The notes under the pieces are model-generated. The model was given only the letters and a program-made list of their open reading frames with translations, did no database searches and was not told the origin of the DNA. A stretch of 64,000 bases of DNA from CBDDFV01 sp965227335 (GTDB lineage: Bacteria; Planctomycetota; Phycisphaerae; Phycisphaerales; SM1A02): contig CBDDFV010000009.1 of NCBI GenBank assembly GCA_965227335.1, forward strand, positions 1-64,000. The letters run 5' to 3'. Shown piece after piece: positions 18,617-28,836 of this stretch. The number at the start of each line of letters is the position of its first letter. Position 1 is the first letter of the stretch. The position numbers and the translations under genes were made by a program.

Positions 18617-19978
18617 TCAGGGCGTGTAGGTGATGCTGTAGACGCCGTCGCCCATCCGCGCCTGCGTGATGTGGATGCGATACCGGCCCGGCGGTAACGT
18701 GAAGACGCCGCTGGTTTCGACGAAGACATCGTCTGAGAACATGAACCGCGCGCCATCCTCACGGATCACGAGAAAGTCGTTCCCGTCCTGCGGCAGGCCC
18801 TGGGGGTTGGCGGACCAGGACACTTCCTGCATGACATTGAGCTGGAACCACTCGGTCGCATACTGATTCGGTCCGTTCTTCCACGCCCCGGCGATGTCGC
18901 GATCCGGGGCGTCCGCGGGTGGGGTCGGGACGAAGGAATCGACACGTGCGACGCCGGGCGCCGGCGTCCAGCCGGACGGAAGCGGGGGATCGGGCAGACG
19001 ATACGCGGTGTTCACGAAGCCGAGCATGTCGTTCGGGTCGAATTCGAATCGCAATTCGAAGGCGGCGGCGGGTGCGTACCTGCCGTTCGGGGCGATCGCG
19101 CCTTCGAGGGAGAATGCTTCGAGCCAGCCGCCTTCCACGGGGAACTCGCCGGGCATGACGCTGCGAGGCTGTCGCCGCGTTTCCCGCTCGGGATTGTCAT
19201 CCTCGATGATCAGGACCTGGGCCTTCTGTCGACCCGCCATGACATTCGCGATGACGACATGGTCGCCTTTGTCATACGTGCCTCGCCCCTTGAGTTGAAC
19301 GGACCGTCGGTTGGGGGTGGAGGAGCCGCTGCGCGAGTAGATGTCGACCCAGGCTGAGCTGTCTTCACAGACGATGATCTCGTCGAGCGCGCCTTCGTAC
19401 AGGTCGCCCGCCGCGATGCAGTCGCCGCCGTCCAGTTTCGCTTTGCCGCCGCTGGCGTCGATGACCTGAATCGGCGTCGTTTGTCCCGGCTCGTACAGGC
19501 GGATGACCTGGGCCCGCACGTCGCCGACCATGATCTGGTCGAGGCCGGACGGGGTCTGGATGAAGCGTCCGGCGGTCAGCGTATCTTTCTTGCGGAACAG
19601 GCCGGGGCCGAAGGAGGTGAGTTTTCGGGTGGCGACGCCGAGTTCGTCCGGGTCGGCCGAACGGGACTTGAGCTCCCAGCGGTAGATCGTGATCGAGCCG
19701 TCCTCCGGGTTCGCGACGGCGATTTCATCGCCGGGGTTCTGTCGGTCGAACTCACCCACGGCGACGCTGCGCCGGTCATGGATCCGGATCTCGTTGGGTT
19801 GCGGTTGGTCGCGGGTGACGCGTGGGCTGTGGATCGAGTCGACCAGTCGAACGCCGCCTTCCGGAGCGAAGACGAGGATGTTCTGGGCGAGGGCAGCAGG
19901 AGCGAGCGCGGCGGTGATCGCCACGAGCGCGGCCGTCCGCCGCGTCGCGCGGCGCTGTCGCGAAGTCATCGGGAACAT
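18617..19978 (-). CDS. Secreted repeat protein, FG-GAP/VCBS-like
   Basis: A 453-residue protein with a signal peptide (AALVAITAALAPAALAQN). Repeated segments such as SVAVGEFDRQNPGDEIAVANPEDG, QIMVGDVRAQVIRLYEP and IAAGDLYEGALDEIIVCEDSS follow the FG-GAP/VCBS beta-propeller pattern. The C-terminal 150 residues look like a ligand-binding beta domain (GVFTLPPGRYRIHITQA). It is probably exported to the periplasm or surface; the ligand is unknown. An internal ATG at 19969 is an alternative start. Confidence 0.65.
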   Translation of the reverse strand: MFPMTSRQRRATRRTAALVAITAALAPAALAQNILVFAPEGGVRLVDSIHSPRVTRDQPQPNEIRIHDRRSVAVGEFDRQNPGDEIAVANPEDGSITIYRWELKSRSADPDELGVATRKLTSFGPGLFRKKDTLTAGRFIQTPSGLDQIMVGDVRAQVIRLYEPGQTTPIQVIDASGGKAKLDGGDCIAAGDLYEGALDEIIVCEDSSAWVDIYSRSGSSTPNRRSVQLKGRGTYDKGDHVVIANVMAGRQKAQVLIIEDDNPERETRRQPRSVMPGEFPVEGGWLEAFSLEGAIAPNGRYAPAAAFELRFEFDPNDMLGFVNTAYRLPDPPLPSGWTPAPGVARVDSFVPTPPADAPDRDIAGAWKNGPNQYATEWFQLNVMQEVSWSANPQGLPQDGNDFLVIREDGARFMFSDDVFVETSGVFTLPPGRYRIHITQARMGDGVYSITYTP

Positions 19979-20133
19979 GAGATTTCCTCCTCGGAAGCGG
20001 AGTCCGCCTGACGGGAGAGGTCGAAGGCGACGCAGAGAGAGTCCGCCGGACTCCGCCCCCTCTCGGACTCACCGGCGCCGCCTCATCATGTCACGTGTCA
20101 ATATACGTGGTCTGGCGAAACCGGGTGGAGTTT

Positions 20134-20604
20134 TCAGCCGGCGGTCGCCGCGCTGAGGAAGTCGTCGAGATAGCGGTCGACGAACTGTTCCACGGCGAGG
20201 GCGGTGGTTGCGGCGTCGGCGCCCCAGATGCACGCCCGGAGTTCGGCCTGTTCGAGGTCGACGTGGATGCGATAGCGGTCGTCGAAGACGAGGGCGGGTT
20301 CGAGGCGGCTGGCGAGGAAGGCGGTGGTGGCGTTGGCTTCGGGGTCGCCGATGGCGATGGTGGGGCGAAGGCGCCACGCGTCGTCATTGAGGTGCCAGAG
20401 GTCGGCGCAGACGGCGGGCCGGAGGTTGGATTCGGGCCAGTGTTCGGCGATGCGATCGAGGCAGACGGCGGCGAGTCCGTAGGCGAGTCCGCGGTGAGCG
20501 GCTTCGGCCCGGGGGTGGGCCCCGACGACGATGGCGAGGGCGGCGTCGGGGGGCACGACGTCGTCGGTGGGTTCGAAGGCGATGGCGTGGGGGAGCGGGG
20601 TCAT
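20134..20604 (-). CDS. Hypothetical protein
   Basis: A 156-residue soluble acidic protein. Visible are balanced helix/strand segments (IVVGAHPRAEAAHRGLAYGLAAVCLDRIAEHWPE) and no membrane segment or metal motif that I can name. The composition is like real coding sequence of the host. I do not recognise the family. It is the last host gene before the tRNA. Confidence 0.55.
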   Translation of the reverse strand: MTPLPHAIAFEPTDDVVPPDAALAIVVGAHPRAEAAHRGLAYGLAAVCLDRIAEHWPESNLRPAVCADLWHLNDDAWRLRPTIAIGDPEANATTAFLASRLEPALVFDDRYRIHVDLEQAELRACIWGADAATTALAVEQFVDRYLDDFLSAATAG

Positions 20605-20730
20605 GGCAGGAGTTCTATCGGACGTCCGACGACGCGGGATGGAGGAATCGTGCGGGCGGATTTCGACGCGGGGCGTGGATCGGGATACTTGACTGCGGGT
20701 GGATTCGCGATATCCTTCCGGATCGCACGA

Positions 20731-20804
<74 letters not shown>

Positions 20805-21160
20805 CTTTCCAGGCCCGTGTCCAAGCGACGCGGGCCTGTCGGTTTACAGAGCGACCGTGACGACGCCGCGCCGGAATCGGCCTTCGGGCCAACGTCGCGG
20901 GAGGTTGGCCGGATGGCGGGCGCTCTCGCGCTTGGGCGGCTGGTATGGAACCCCGAACCGAACCGCTCGATTCCGGCGGCACTCGCGCCCCAACTCTCGC
21001 GCGACGGGCGAGAGTCCGGGCTCTCGGTTTACCGGAGGGTCGGGTTCGGGGTGGATGGCCGCATACAGTTCGATTCCCGATCATGACGGGCTCAAGGGCC
21101 GGACCGTCTCCTGGCCGGTAGCCGATTCTTTTCGCACCGATGAATACCCAGTCCATGGGC
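20805..21160. other. Gene-free junction between tRNA-Asn and the defence operon
   Basis: I see no convincing gene. The open frames are short and proline/arginine-rich. A perfect 8-bp inverted repeat, ACTCTCGC (20993-21000) and GCGAGAGT (21008-21015), could be a hairpin for the operon end or a recombination site. The position next to a tRNA makes this a candidate left boundary of the integrated element. Confidence 0.4.
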
Positions 21161-22318
21161 CTACTGGTCTCGGAACTCGATTGGGGGGAGTGCGCTATCT
21201 CTCACGATGACCGTCTGCAACGATGCGCGCATGGTGTCGTCTGGTCTTCGGATCAAGCCCGTAACTCGAAGCGCATCACCTTCGCAGAGACCGTCGCAAG
21301 CCGAGTGAATGCTCGGATTCAGTGGTGAGAGTTCTTGTGTCGATGCACTTGGAACGGTTCCAGCTGTAACACGAATCGGAACCGCTATCGCGGTACCAGC
21401 ATGCGTGGATGTCGGAGGGGCGTCCACAACTCCCTTCATTGCTCCGGCTCCGAGTTCCTCACCCCAATCAGGGGCAACGGCTGCCCAGAATGGCTCACAG
21501 AGACACTTATAGGGACACCAGCGGCAGGTCGTTGCGGATGGGTCGGCGAGCGCATCCATGCTGGCGCCATTCGCGAGGAGCCCGTTGTATTCATCCAGTA
21601 GGCCGAGTGCGTGCTCGGCTTCTCGATCGCACACCTCAGATTCGATCTGTACCTCGATCGGACTTCCCACCATCGGGATCAATACGCCTTTGCTTGGGCA
21701 AGAACCCGTCGCCTCACGTACCAAGTATGCGTACACATGAAGCTGCCGAACATAGGCCGCACGTGCTCGTTCAGGATCACCGTCTTCGTGCACCGCTCCA
21801 CTCTTGAAGTCAACGATCTCGTCTTCTCGAATGACGTCCGGTTGTCCGACCAGCTTGCCACCAGCGGCGGTGAGCCGCTGTTCGCGAGCATCGCGTCGCT
21901 GACCAGAGTGTGATCGCGATGCGGGACTCCCCACAGGTCGGGGCGACGCATCGGCAAGTTCACGCCCTCGCACGCGAGCCATAGCTGCGATCATGTAGTA
22001 TCCCGGCCATGTCTCGGGCCGCCCCCAGCGCTTATTCAGCGGGTGCTGGCGTGCTTGCTCGTAGGCACGGTCGACTGCGCGCTGCCAAGCAGACTCGATG
22101 ACCGCGTCGATCCCATCACTACCGCCGTGCTGTCCAGCGGCCTCCATGACGGCGTGATATGCAATTCCGAGCCATGCCTTCGGGCTGCCTAGCACGAATT
22201 GCCTCGCGTTTGCCGCGCGAGCGAAGCCAGCACGGAGCTTGCACACACGGAGGGAGTCCGCGAGCGTCGGGCTTACTGCCGCGATCGGTCGAACGGTGAT
22301 TTCGGTACTGGCCGGCAC
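21161..22318 (-). CDS. Cas4/RecB-like PD-(D/E)XK nuclease with predicted Fe-S cluster and OB-like tail
   Basis: A 385-residue protein. An N-terminal cysteine (LRVCKLRAGFARAAN) and a histidine in GIAYHAVMEAA are followed by the nuclease core GQPDVIREDEIVDFKSG (about residues 160-176; D and D-x-K) and the downstream RQLHVYAYLV. Three more cysteines lie in TTCRWCPYKC near residues 270-280, so with the first one there are four, the Cas4/AddB [4Fe-4S] pattern. The last 70 residues (DALRVTGLIRRPD) look like an OB-fold. The GTG start follows the helicase stop by three bases. Last gene of the seven-gene operon; probable DNA nuclease effector or processing factor. Confidence 0.85.
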   Translation of the reverse strand: MPASTEITVRPIAAVSPTLADSLRVCKLRAGFARAANARQFVLGSPKAWLGIAYHAVMEAAGQHGGSDGIDAVIESAWQRAVDRAYEQARQHPLNKRWGRPETWPGYYMIAAMARVRGRELADASPRPVGSPASRSHSGQRRDAREQRLTAAGGKLVGQPDVIREDEIVDFKSGAVHEDGDPERARAAYVRQLHVYAYLVREATGSCPSKGVLIPMVGSPIEVQIESEVCDREAEHALGLLDEYNGLLANGASMDALADPSATTCRWCPYKCLCEPFWAAVAPDWGEELGAGAMKGVVDAPPTSTHAGTAIAVPIRVTAGTVPSASTQELSPLNPSIHSACDGLCEGDALRVTGLIRRPDDTMRASLQTVIVRDSALPPIEFRDQ

Positions 22319-22321
22319 AGC

Positions 22322-25300
22322 TCAGAACGGCCTCCTTAGCAGTTCGAAGACGGACTTGAAACGAACCTCGTTGCCTCCAGCAGCGGCCTGCGCATACGCG
22401 GCCGCGAGCTGCGGGCCGAGACCGTTTGGATCGCACTCCCAAAGTGGGTGAGTGATGATCTCCACGACATTGCCCCGCTGCCCGGCTTGTAGTCCCGTGA
22501 TCGTCGTATGGTTCCAGCCGGGCATGGCAGCGAAATAGGGTGCCGCCGCCGCAGCATCAACACCGTGCCAATACGGCACCGTAAAGTCGATTGGCGCGGT
22601 GGACCCAAGAGCGAGTCGGGCCAGATCGAGGCCGAGTCGCCAATCGAGGATGCTGTGATAGGGCAGGTTACTGAAATCACGCAGGCAGTCAGGGCACGAT
22701 GTAGTACAAGCGTGCGGTCCGGGGCCAGCGTGCTGTTGACTAACAAGGAATCCATAGAACGTCGGGCTGGACTGGCCGGTCACGTACTGCAAGAGGGACT
22801 CTGTTTCGATAGGCGAGCCCAATAGCGACGCGTAACCAGCACCGTTCTCCAGGCTGTCAGAGACGAACACTTGACCGATGATGTCGCCGGCGGCGTCTCG
22901 AAGCGTTCGCAGTCCGACCTTCAGCTCTCGCTCATGCACATCGAGTCGGTCCGCCGCGGCTCGCCGAAGCAGGAATCCGAACGACCAAAGCGCCGCGCGC
23001 ACGCCAAGACCCTGGTCGCCGGCTGGAGATCTTCTCAGACCAACTGGCCAATCGCGGAGACCCATCACCATCACATCGGTCTGCTTCATCGATCCTAGTG
23101 CTCGCGGGTCACTGGCGGTCGCAGCATCAATCGGTGGGTTGGCAACATCTACGCTCTCAAGCGCGCGCCGTGTTGCCCACGTCTCACCTTGCGCGAGTTT
23201 TTCGAACTCGAAGAGATTCCCGTCGTTATCATTGATGACGTAGACGGTCTCTTCGTCTGCCCACACCTCGAAGTTCGCTCGTGGTGTCATCGGAAGCGGC
23301 GTGATCCCCATCTTCGGTCGTGATGCGCGAGGGGTCCATTCAAACACCCCGTCGAAATCACGACTGCTGCCGAACCAAGTGCGGAATCCCGCCGGCTGAG
23401 ATACGTTGGTGATTCTGTATCCTGGATCTTGTTGCTGTGTTGCACCGCAGACTGTGCAGTTCGCGGGAGGTGGTTGTGACCCATCAACCGCTTGACAAGC
23501 CGAGCAGACTCCAAGAGGGATCGGCGGTCCCAGAGGATTCGGTGCCTCAACCGTGTTGTTCCCCTGCGGGCGATAGTCGACGACGCCAATCGCCGTGTGA
23601 ACCAGGCCGTCCTTGACCGTTTCCGCTCCCGGTGCAAATTGGCTGATAGCAATATCCAACTCTCTATCAACCACGTCATCCGGCGGCCATGGATACGGTC
23701 GATGTGGCCGGTCATGGAACAGGTATCTCGTCCTAGTCGGGAATCCGAACATCGGCAGAATCCCCGCATTTGCGAGCCGTTCGCTCAACGCCGTCTGCGT
23801 GTACAGGGGATGGACTGTCACTTGACTGATGTCGGCGGCCAGTTGATGCACGCAGTAGTCAATCAGGGCCTGCCGCTGGCTCACTAGACTCGGATCACAA
23901 TGCACAAGGAGACGATCACAAACACGCCCCACTTCGGCAGCATGTTGCTGTAACCAGGTTGTGACCAGCTGTGCGGTCGTTGTGCCGGCTGGTGCGCCCG
24001 CAGGCAGGTTCGCGGGTGCCGCATTCCAGTCGGCTGTCTGCCCGAACTCGCCATGGACGCTATCGCCAGAGCCGGTGGGCAATCCGAGCGCTGCAAACGC
24101 TTGTCGCAACATTTCCTTAGAGAGCACCCGCTTCATGATGCTGTCGCGCCGAAGATCCACGTATGGCTGCGGCGGTGGATCGGACGTGATTCTCTGTGGT
24201 CGCTGAAAGTAATAGTCATCGTGACTGCGACCACGGCAGAGCGTAAGTGCCACTGACAGCCCAGCACCACGCCGTCCCGCTCGTCCGACTCGCTGCTGAT
24301 AGTTGAAGCGCATCGGTGGCATGTTCGCCATCATCACGGCCATAAGCAGTCCAATATCGACACCCGCCTCCATCGTCGTTGTTACGCTGAGTAGATCCAC
24401 AGGATCTGCCAAGGAGTTCTCCGTGGGCGCGGGCAGGCATATGTCTTGGAATAATCGCTGCCGCCTACGGGCATCTGATTTGTTTGTCTGACCCGTGAGC
24501 TCTTCACAATTGAGTCGAAACAGATCGCCCGCGTGTATCGCTAGGAAAGAGTAGTAGTCCGGCGACGCGTGAGCAGATGCAGTCGGTTGTGCGGGGCCGA
24601 GCGGCGCGAGGCACTCCGGGCAGAGCCCTCCAGATGGATTGAGTCGAAGTCGGCGACACTGTGTGCACTCGAAGAAGGAAGCCGGTGGCGGCAGTAGGCA
24701 CAGCGACGGCACGTTCAAATAGAAGTGGGCAGCGTCGAGGCAGCCACTAGCAACCAAGTAGTCGATTACATCAGTGGTGAATCCGTTCGGATTCAAGCCG
24801 TGCTGGCCGGCGACCGCGGCAAGGTATGCAGCAACATAGCCTGGCGGTCCGTTGAGGGACGTGCTCGCGTGGCTCGAGAGGCGTTTTCGGGAACCGAACA
24901 GAGCGATAGCTCCATCGGCGCCTTCCTGAACCGCCTGGCTGGGTGCGGCGGACGAGATGCGATCGGCCGTAGGCAGAGCAAGCAGGAGAGACTCGACGCT
25001 TCGCCGACCAGAGGCGAAGACGATATCCATGAGTTCAACGAGTGAGCGGTTGTGAATGCGAGTCAAATGGCGCTGTTGTTCGAGTGTGAGCTGAGTATCT
25101 GGTCTTGGGGTGGGCGTTGCGCCTAGCGGCCAGTTGTACAGTGTGCGCCAATCACCACTACGCGTGGCTGAATCAGTCCAGAGGACGTCCTTCGTGTAGC
25201 CAGCTGGATTCATTCCAACAGAGAGAAGCGTTGTCGCAGCCCCGTGACCAATTTGTGTAATGCGAAACGGCCCGGCCGCTGCGCGTTGAAGAATCCGTTG

Positions 25301-27886
25301 AGCGGCCTGTTGATTCGTTGATCCCGGATAACCGGCACAAGGGAGACCTGCGGTAGCGGGATTGGCTGCCATTGCGATTGGCGTTGCATCGGCGGGGTGT
25401 GAACTGGCAAACTCCGCTGCCGCCGCTTGTTGCTCCGGCGGCAGGACATGCCCCTGACACTGTGCATCGAAGGACAGTGGCCCAATCGCCTGCTGGCCCA
25501 ATGCTGTCGTAAGCGCTTGGCGTAGCGAATCGCGATAGTGTGAGAAGCGCACACCAGCCGACAACTTTGCTGCGTCCTGGCGGCTGTCAGAGAAGACCAC
25601 GAGCTTCCGATCCGTAGACAACGGAGGCTCCGATAGATCACGCAGAAGGCAATCGGATAGCACCTGCGCGATCTTCTGAAAGCCCGTACGCTGCGTGCGG
25701 ATTGGCGAGGGAATCTGGTCGCGCCGCCGCCAATCGGCATCGCATCGAGGGCAAATCGCCGGGTATGCCTCTCTCCCCTCAGGTGCAGCTGGTGGGTTGG
25801 CGCCGTGCACCGGTGGAACGTAGTACAGGTACCCTGGGATTCCGTTCCCTTGTGCGCCGACGGCAACGCTGCCATCAACTGGATCGAGCGTTGCCCTGCT
25901 CCAACGACGGCTGACCCCATGCTGGGTCCATCGAGGCGTTGCAGGTGTTTGGCCGGCAGCCGCGGGCCAGAACACGGCGTATCGATCGTAGTCACGATCG
26001 AACGACGTCAGGTCTGGGGCGGCTTCCAGATTGGGATGATCTGGACTCAGGAACCACTCGTTGGGATTGCCGGTCTCTCGTCGATACCCACCCAGTAGTA
26101 GCTCCCCGCACGCCTCACAATACAGCAGTTCGAGGATTCGCGATCCACACTGACATGTCAGCGTCGGTACATAGTGTAGCGCACCGGCCGGACATGCTCC
26201 GGTGCGCGCCGGAGCCTGATTGCAAGCAGGATCTGTGCAGATCCACAAGCCTTGGAGATTCCGCAGCATCAGGTGCACGCGCATTGGAAGTGGCGCTGCC
26301 CCGGAACTTCCCCTGGCGAAGGACAGAGCGGTCAATAGACCATCGACTGCTCCGAATGCTTGTTCAGCGGGTGCACCGGGGAAGAGCGCGGTGGCCAACT
26401 CATTTGGCGTCTTGGGCACAAGTTGGTTCGACACAGTGCAGGCGAGCCGAAGCGCATCAGGCGCGTGCACCGCCCTTAGAGCAACGTCGAGGACTTGATG
26501 AGCATCTGTGTTCGCGGGGACGGCGGGCGCCCCCAGGGCAGTGTGAAGCGCGGTCGTTGACTGGCCGAGCGCCTGCGGGCCGACGGTACGAATCGCCTGT
26601 CCAAAGGCTCTGAATGCAGGCGCGTGTCCAGTTAGCGCTCCCGTAGCTCCCGCGTTTGGCGGGACGATGTAGCCTGTTCCGCCCTTCACTCTGAATCTGG
26701 CACGGTCCCGTCCGAAGAACTGCTCGAGGTAATCGAGGCCTGCAGCACCACTTTCCAATGAGGCGCTCGACGAGATAATCCGCAGCTGATTCGAATCCGG
26801 GCTAAGTCCGAGCCGGTCCAAGAACGCTCGCAGGAGATACGCTACTTCAGTGCCCGGTGTCCCCCGGTACGTGTGCAGCTCATCGACCACCAGGTAGAAG
26901 ACGTGTTCATCAGACGCCGCCAACCACTGCCGCGTTTGCGAGAATACTGGTTCCTCAATGGCTCGCATCAGCATGATGTTGAGCATTGAGTAGTTCGTGA
27001 TCAGGAGATCGGGAGGCGCATCTTGCATGTCCCATCGAGACCACATCTCAGCGCCGTCGACTCTCTGGAAGAATCGCTCGGCCGCACTTCCTGCAACTGC
27101 TTGGGCATCCTGATCGATGCTACGCAGCTCGTTGCGGAGTCGCCCGGTGTTGGAGCTATTCCTGTCGCCCGACACGGGAGTGCGTCCGGTGTAGCGCCCG
27201 AAGTAGAGCAGGTTGCCATGACGGTTAGCCGTCAACCACGCGCGAGCAGCGTCGCTGTCGAGTGCTTCACGAAGGCGGGCGAGCTGATCCTCGACAAGAG
27301 CATTGAGGGGATAGAGAATGAGAGCGCGCATTGCGGCGGGACGAGACTCGTGGCTACGTTGGGAGACTATCGGTGCCCAGCGCCGGCGCGTGCCCTGCAT
27401 CGTGTAGTGCCTCCACCAGTCCCACTCAGGCGGGCGGGGACCGGGCGCTGTCCACGACCGAGATTCCCGGAGGAGTGAAGCGACAACCGGCAAGAGGAAG
27501 CACTCTGTCTTCCCAGAGCCGGTGCCAGTCGTGACAACGGCGTCATGACCATTCACGACAACCTCTTCGAATACGTCACGCTGATGCTGGTAGAGAGCGA
27601 GGTGAGACGGAAACAGCCCCGCAGCAACAAACTCGGCTGCATCTGTAATCTCATCCGGTTGCCATCTACTCCCAAGAAGTGACTGCACCGCTTGCGAGAA
27701 CGACTCATTGGACGATCGATACGCAGGAACGGGCTCAACAAGCGGGTGGCGATAGATGCGACCGTCATGATCGAGCAAGGCCCGCCGTTCAAGCGTCAGA
27801 TCGTCGTAGCGGAGATCGAAGGGGCTATCGAGATACCTGAGGTACATGTCCTTCAAGTTCTCGAACAACCGGATTGCGTTGCTCAT
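22322..27886 (-). CDS. Giant SF2 helicase with C-terminal DUF1998 (DruE-like)
   Basis: An 1854-residue protein. After an N-terminal region (LKDMYLRYLDSPFDLRYDDL) come Walker A GTGSGKT at 121-127, motif Ia YPLNALVEDQLARLR near 192, motif II DELH at 335-338, a cysteine-rich insert with several Cx2C pairs near 575-630, motif V TTTMEAGVDIG and motif VI QQRVGRAGRRG. At the C-terminus is a DUF1998/MZB domain with DSLENGAGYA and CTTSCPDC. Single-chain helicase-DUF1998 proteins of this size are the hallmark of Druantia DruE and belong to the YprA/MrfA group. ATG 27886 overlaps the preceding stop (ATGA). Expected role: ATP-driven translocation on DNA in phage defence. Confidence 0.9.
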   Translation of the reverse strand: MSNAIRLFENLKDMYLRYLDSPFDLRYDDLTLERRALLDHDGRIYRHPLVEPVPAYRSSNESFSQAVQSLLGSRWQPDEITDAAEFVAAGLFPSHLALYQHQRDVFEEVVVNGHDAVVTTGTGSGKTECFLLPVVASLLRESRSWTAPGPRPPEWDWWRHYTMQGTRRRWAPIVSQRSHESRPAAMRALILYPLNALVEDQLARLREALDSDAARAWLTANRHGNLLYFGRYTGRTPVSGDRNSSNTGRLRNELRSIDQDAQAVAGSAAERFFQRVDGAEMWSRWDMQDAPPDLLITNYSMLNIMLMRAIEEPVFSQTRQWLAASDEHVFYLVVDELHTYRGTPGTEVAYLLRAFLDRLGLSPDSNQLRIISSSASLESGAAGLDYLEQFFGRDRARFRVKGGTGYIVPPNAGATGALTGHAPAFRAFGQAIRTVGPQALGQSTTALHTALGAPAVPANTDAHQVLDVALRAVHAPDALRLACTVSNQLVPKTPNELATALFPGAPAEQAFGAVDGLLTALSFARGSSGAAPLPMRVHLMLRNLQGLWICTDPACNQAPARTGACPAGALHYVPTLTCQCGSRILELLYCEACGELLLGGYRRETGNPNEWFLSPDHPNLEAAPDLTSFDRDYDRYAVFWPAAAGQTPATPRWTQHGVSRRWSRATLDPVDGSVAVGAQGNGIPGYLYYVPPVHGANPPAAPEGREAYPAICPRCDADWRRRDQIPSPIRTQRTGFQKIAQVLSDCLLRDLSEPPLSTDRKLVVFSDSRQDAAKLSAGVRFSHYRDSLRQALTTALGQQAIGPLSFDAQCQGHVLPPEQQAAAAEFASSHPADATPIAMAANPATAGLPCAGYPGSTNQQAAQRILQRAAAGPFRITQIGHGAATTLLSVGMNPAGYTKDVLWTDSATRSGDWRTLYNWPLGATPTPRPDTQLTLEQQRHLTRIHNRSLVELMDIVFASGRRSVESLLLALPTADRISSAAPSQAVQEGADGAIALFGSRKRLSSHASTSLNGPPGYVAAYLAAVAGQHGLNPNGFTTDVIDYLVASGCLDAAHFYLNVPSLCLLPPPASFFECTQCRRLRLNPSGGLCPECLAPLGPAQPTASAHASPDYYSFLAIHAGDLFRLNCEELTGQTNKSDARRRQRLFQDICLPAPTENSLADPVDLLSVTTTMEAGVDIGLLMAVMMANMPPMRFNYQQRVGRAGRRGAGLSVALTLCRGRSHDDYYFQRPQRITSDPPPQPYVDLRRDSIMKRVLSKEMLRQAFAALGLPTGSGDSVHGEFGQTADWNAAPANLPAGAPAGTTTAQLVTTWLQQHAAEVGRVCDRLLVHCDPSLVSQRQALIDYCVHQLAADISQVTVHPLYTQTALSERLANAGILPMFGFPTRTRYLFHDRPHRPYPWPPDDVVDRELDIAISQFAPGAETVKDGLVHTAIGVVDYRPQGNNTVEAPNPLGPPIPLGVCSACQAVDGSQPPPANCTVCGATQQQDPGYRITNVSQPAGFRTWFGSSRDFDGVFEWTPRASRPKMGITPLPMTPRANFEVWADEETVYVINDNDGNLFEFEKLAQGETWATRRALESVDVANPPIDAATASDPRALGSMKQTDVMVMGLRDWPVGLRRSPAGDQGLGVRAALWSFGFLLRRAAADRLDVHERELKVGLRTLRDAAGDIIGQVFVSDSLENGAGYASLLGSPIETESLLQYVTGQSSPTFYGFLVSQQHAGPGPHACTTSCPDCLRDFSNLPYHSILDWRLGLDLARLALGSTAPIDFTVPYWHGVDAAAAAPYFAAMPGWNHTTITGLQAGQRGNVVEIITHPLWECDPNGLGPQLAAAYAQAAAGGNEVRFKSVFELLRRPF

Positions 27887-28836
27887 CGGATCTGCAACTC
27901 CTGCCTCAGTAGTCCCGAAGCGAGTCGAGCGACCGACCTCGAGACACACGAGTATTGAAGACGGGCGGAACCCGGAACCAGCGTGGGCAGGCAACCAGAA
28001 CACAGCACAAGCGCTCTCTCCACGAGCAGTGGCGGCCTGCAGGTGACAGGCACCGATAGTGTGTGTGAATGAGGGGAGAACTCCACCAGCCGGCGTATCC
28101 GTCGGTCGTGGAGCACCGCGTACTTCCCAACTTGGACATGAGTGGAGAAGAACCGCCGGTGCCACTTCAAGAAGTAGAACTGCTGGAATCTCATGCGGAG
28201 GCGGAACAGGCCCGTTCGCACGCGCGTCAGGTCGCCAGCATCAGCGACCTTCCAACTTAGTGACTCCGGGGAGAACCGATGAATGTCCCATCCTGGCGTT
28301 AGCGGTGGTTCCGCAGGGACTCGACTGCGAGCATCATCCACCGGCGGGATGGCAGCCAAGAGCGATTCTGGTGCGTCTAGCTGCGACAAGAATGAGAGCG
28401 AAGTAGCGACATCGGTGAGTTCATCAGCACTCGAGGCGAAGACCCGAATCCGATCCGGTAGTCCGGATTGCTCCGTTGCATCCCATGAAGCGAGCTTGTT
28501 TGAGGCGTTGAGGTGTTGCCGGAGGTCCGGGGGGCGCGCGCCGCACAGTATCCCAACGAATGAAGTGTCGTTCACTCTATTGATCGCCATCGCAGCAGGG
28601 ACCACTCGCCAGTCCGCTCCAGCGGTTGATGAGAAAAACTCAACGTGTCCGAGCCGCTGAAGCCCAAGGCGAACGGCTTGATACACGGGCAAGTCACCCG
28701 TCCCGAACTCGAACTCCTCCGCGTTGTCGCGCTCGTCTGAGTTGTTCATGTGGAATCGCTCAACAGCTGCGCGAAACTGGGGCCACGAGCCGCTTCCGCG
28801 AGCAGACACCCACAACAGAAGATCATCGCCGATCAC
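27883..28836 (-). CDS. Conserved operon protein of unknown function (DruF/DruG position)
   Basis: A 317-residue protein whose GTG start at 28836 overlaps the preceding stop (GTGA) and is preceded by GGAGGAG six bases upstream. A 16-codon longer frame is rejected on that ground. It has an N-terminal alpha/beta part (LLLWVSARGSGSWPQFRAAV) and a basic C-terminus (MRFQQFYFLKWHRRFFS). No nuclease or ATPase motif is visible. It lies directly before the helicase and overlaps its start, so the two products are likely made in fixed ratio. By position it corresponds to one of the two unassigned type II Druantia proteins; this is inference. Confidence 0.7.
   Translation of the reverse strand: MIGDDLLLWVSARGSGSWPQFRAAVERFHMNNSDERDNAEEFEFGTGDLPVYQAVRLGLQRLGHVEFFSSTAGADWRVVPAAMAINRVNDTSFVGILCGARPPDLRQHLNASNKLASWDATEQSGLPDRIRVFASSADELTDVATSLSFLSQLDAPESLLAAIPPVDDARSRVPAEPPLTPGWDIHRFSPESLSWKVADAGDLTRVRTGLFRLRMRFQQFYFLKWHRRFFSTHVQVGKYAVLHDRRIRRLVEFSPHSHTLSVPVTCRPPLLVERALVLCSGCLPTLVPGSARLQYSCVSRSVARLASGLLRQELQIR

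Noticed and set aside
21161..22318. CRISPR-associated Cas4 gene
   Set aside because: No repeat-spacer array and no Cas1, Cas2 or effector genes are in the window. The similarity is to the general Cas4/RecB fold.
22322..28836. Reading the helicase block as a DISARM system
   Set aside because: DISARM has separate DrmA helicase and DrmB (DUF1998) proteins and usually a phospholipase-D protein DrmC. Here helicase and DUF1998 are one chain and no HKD motif was seen.
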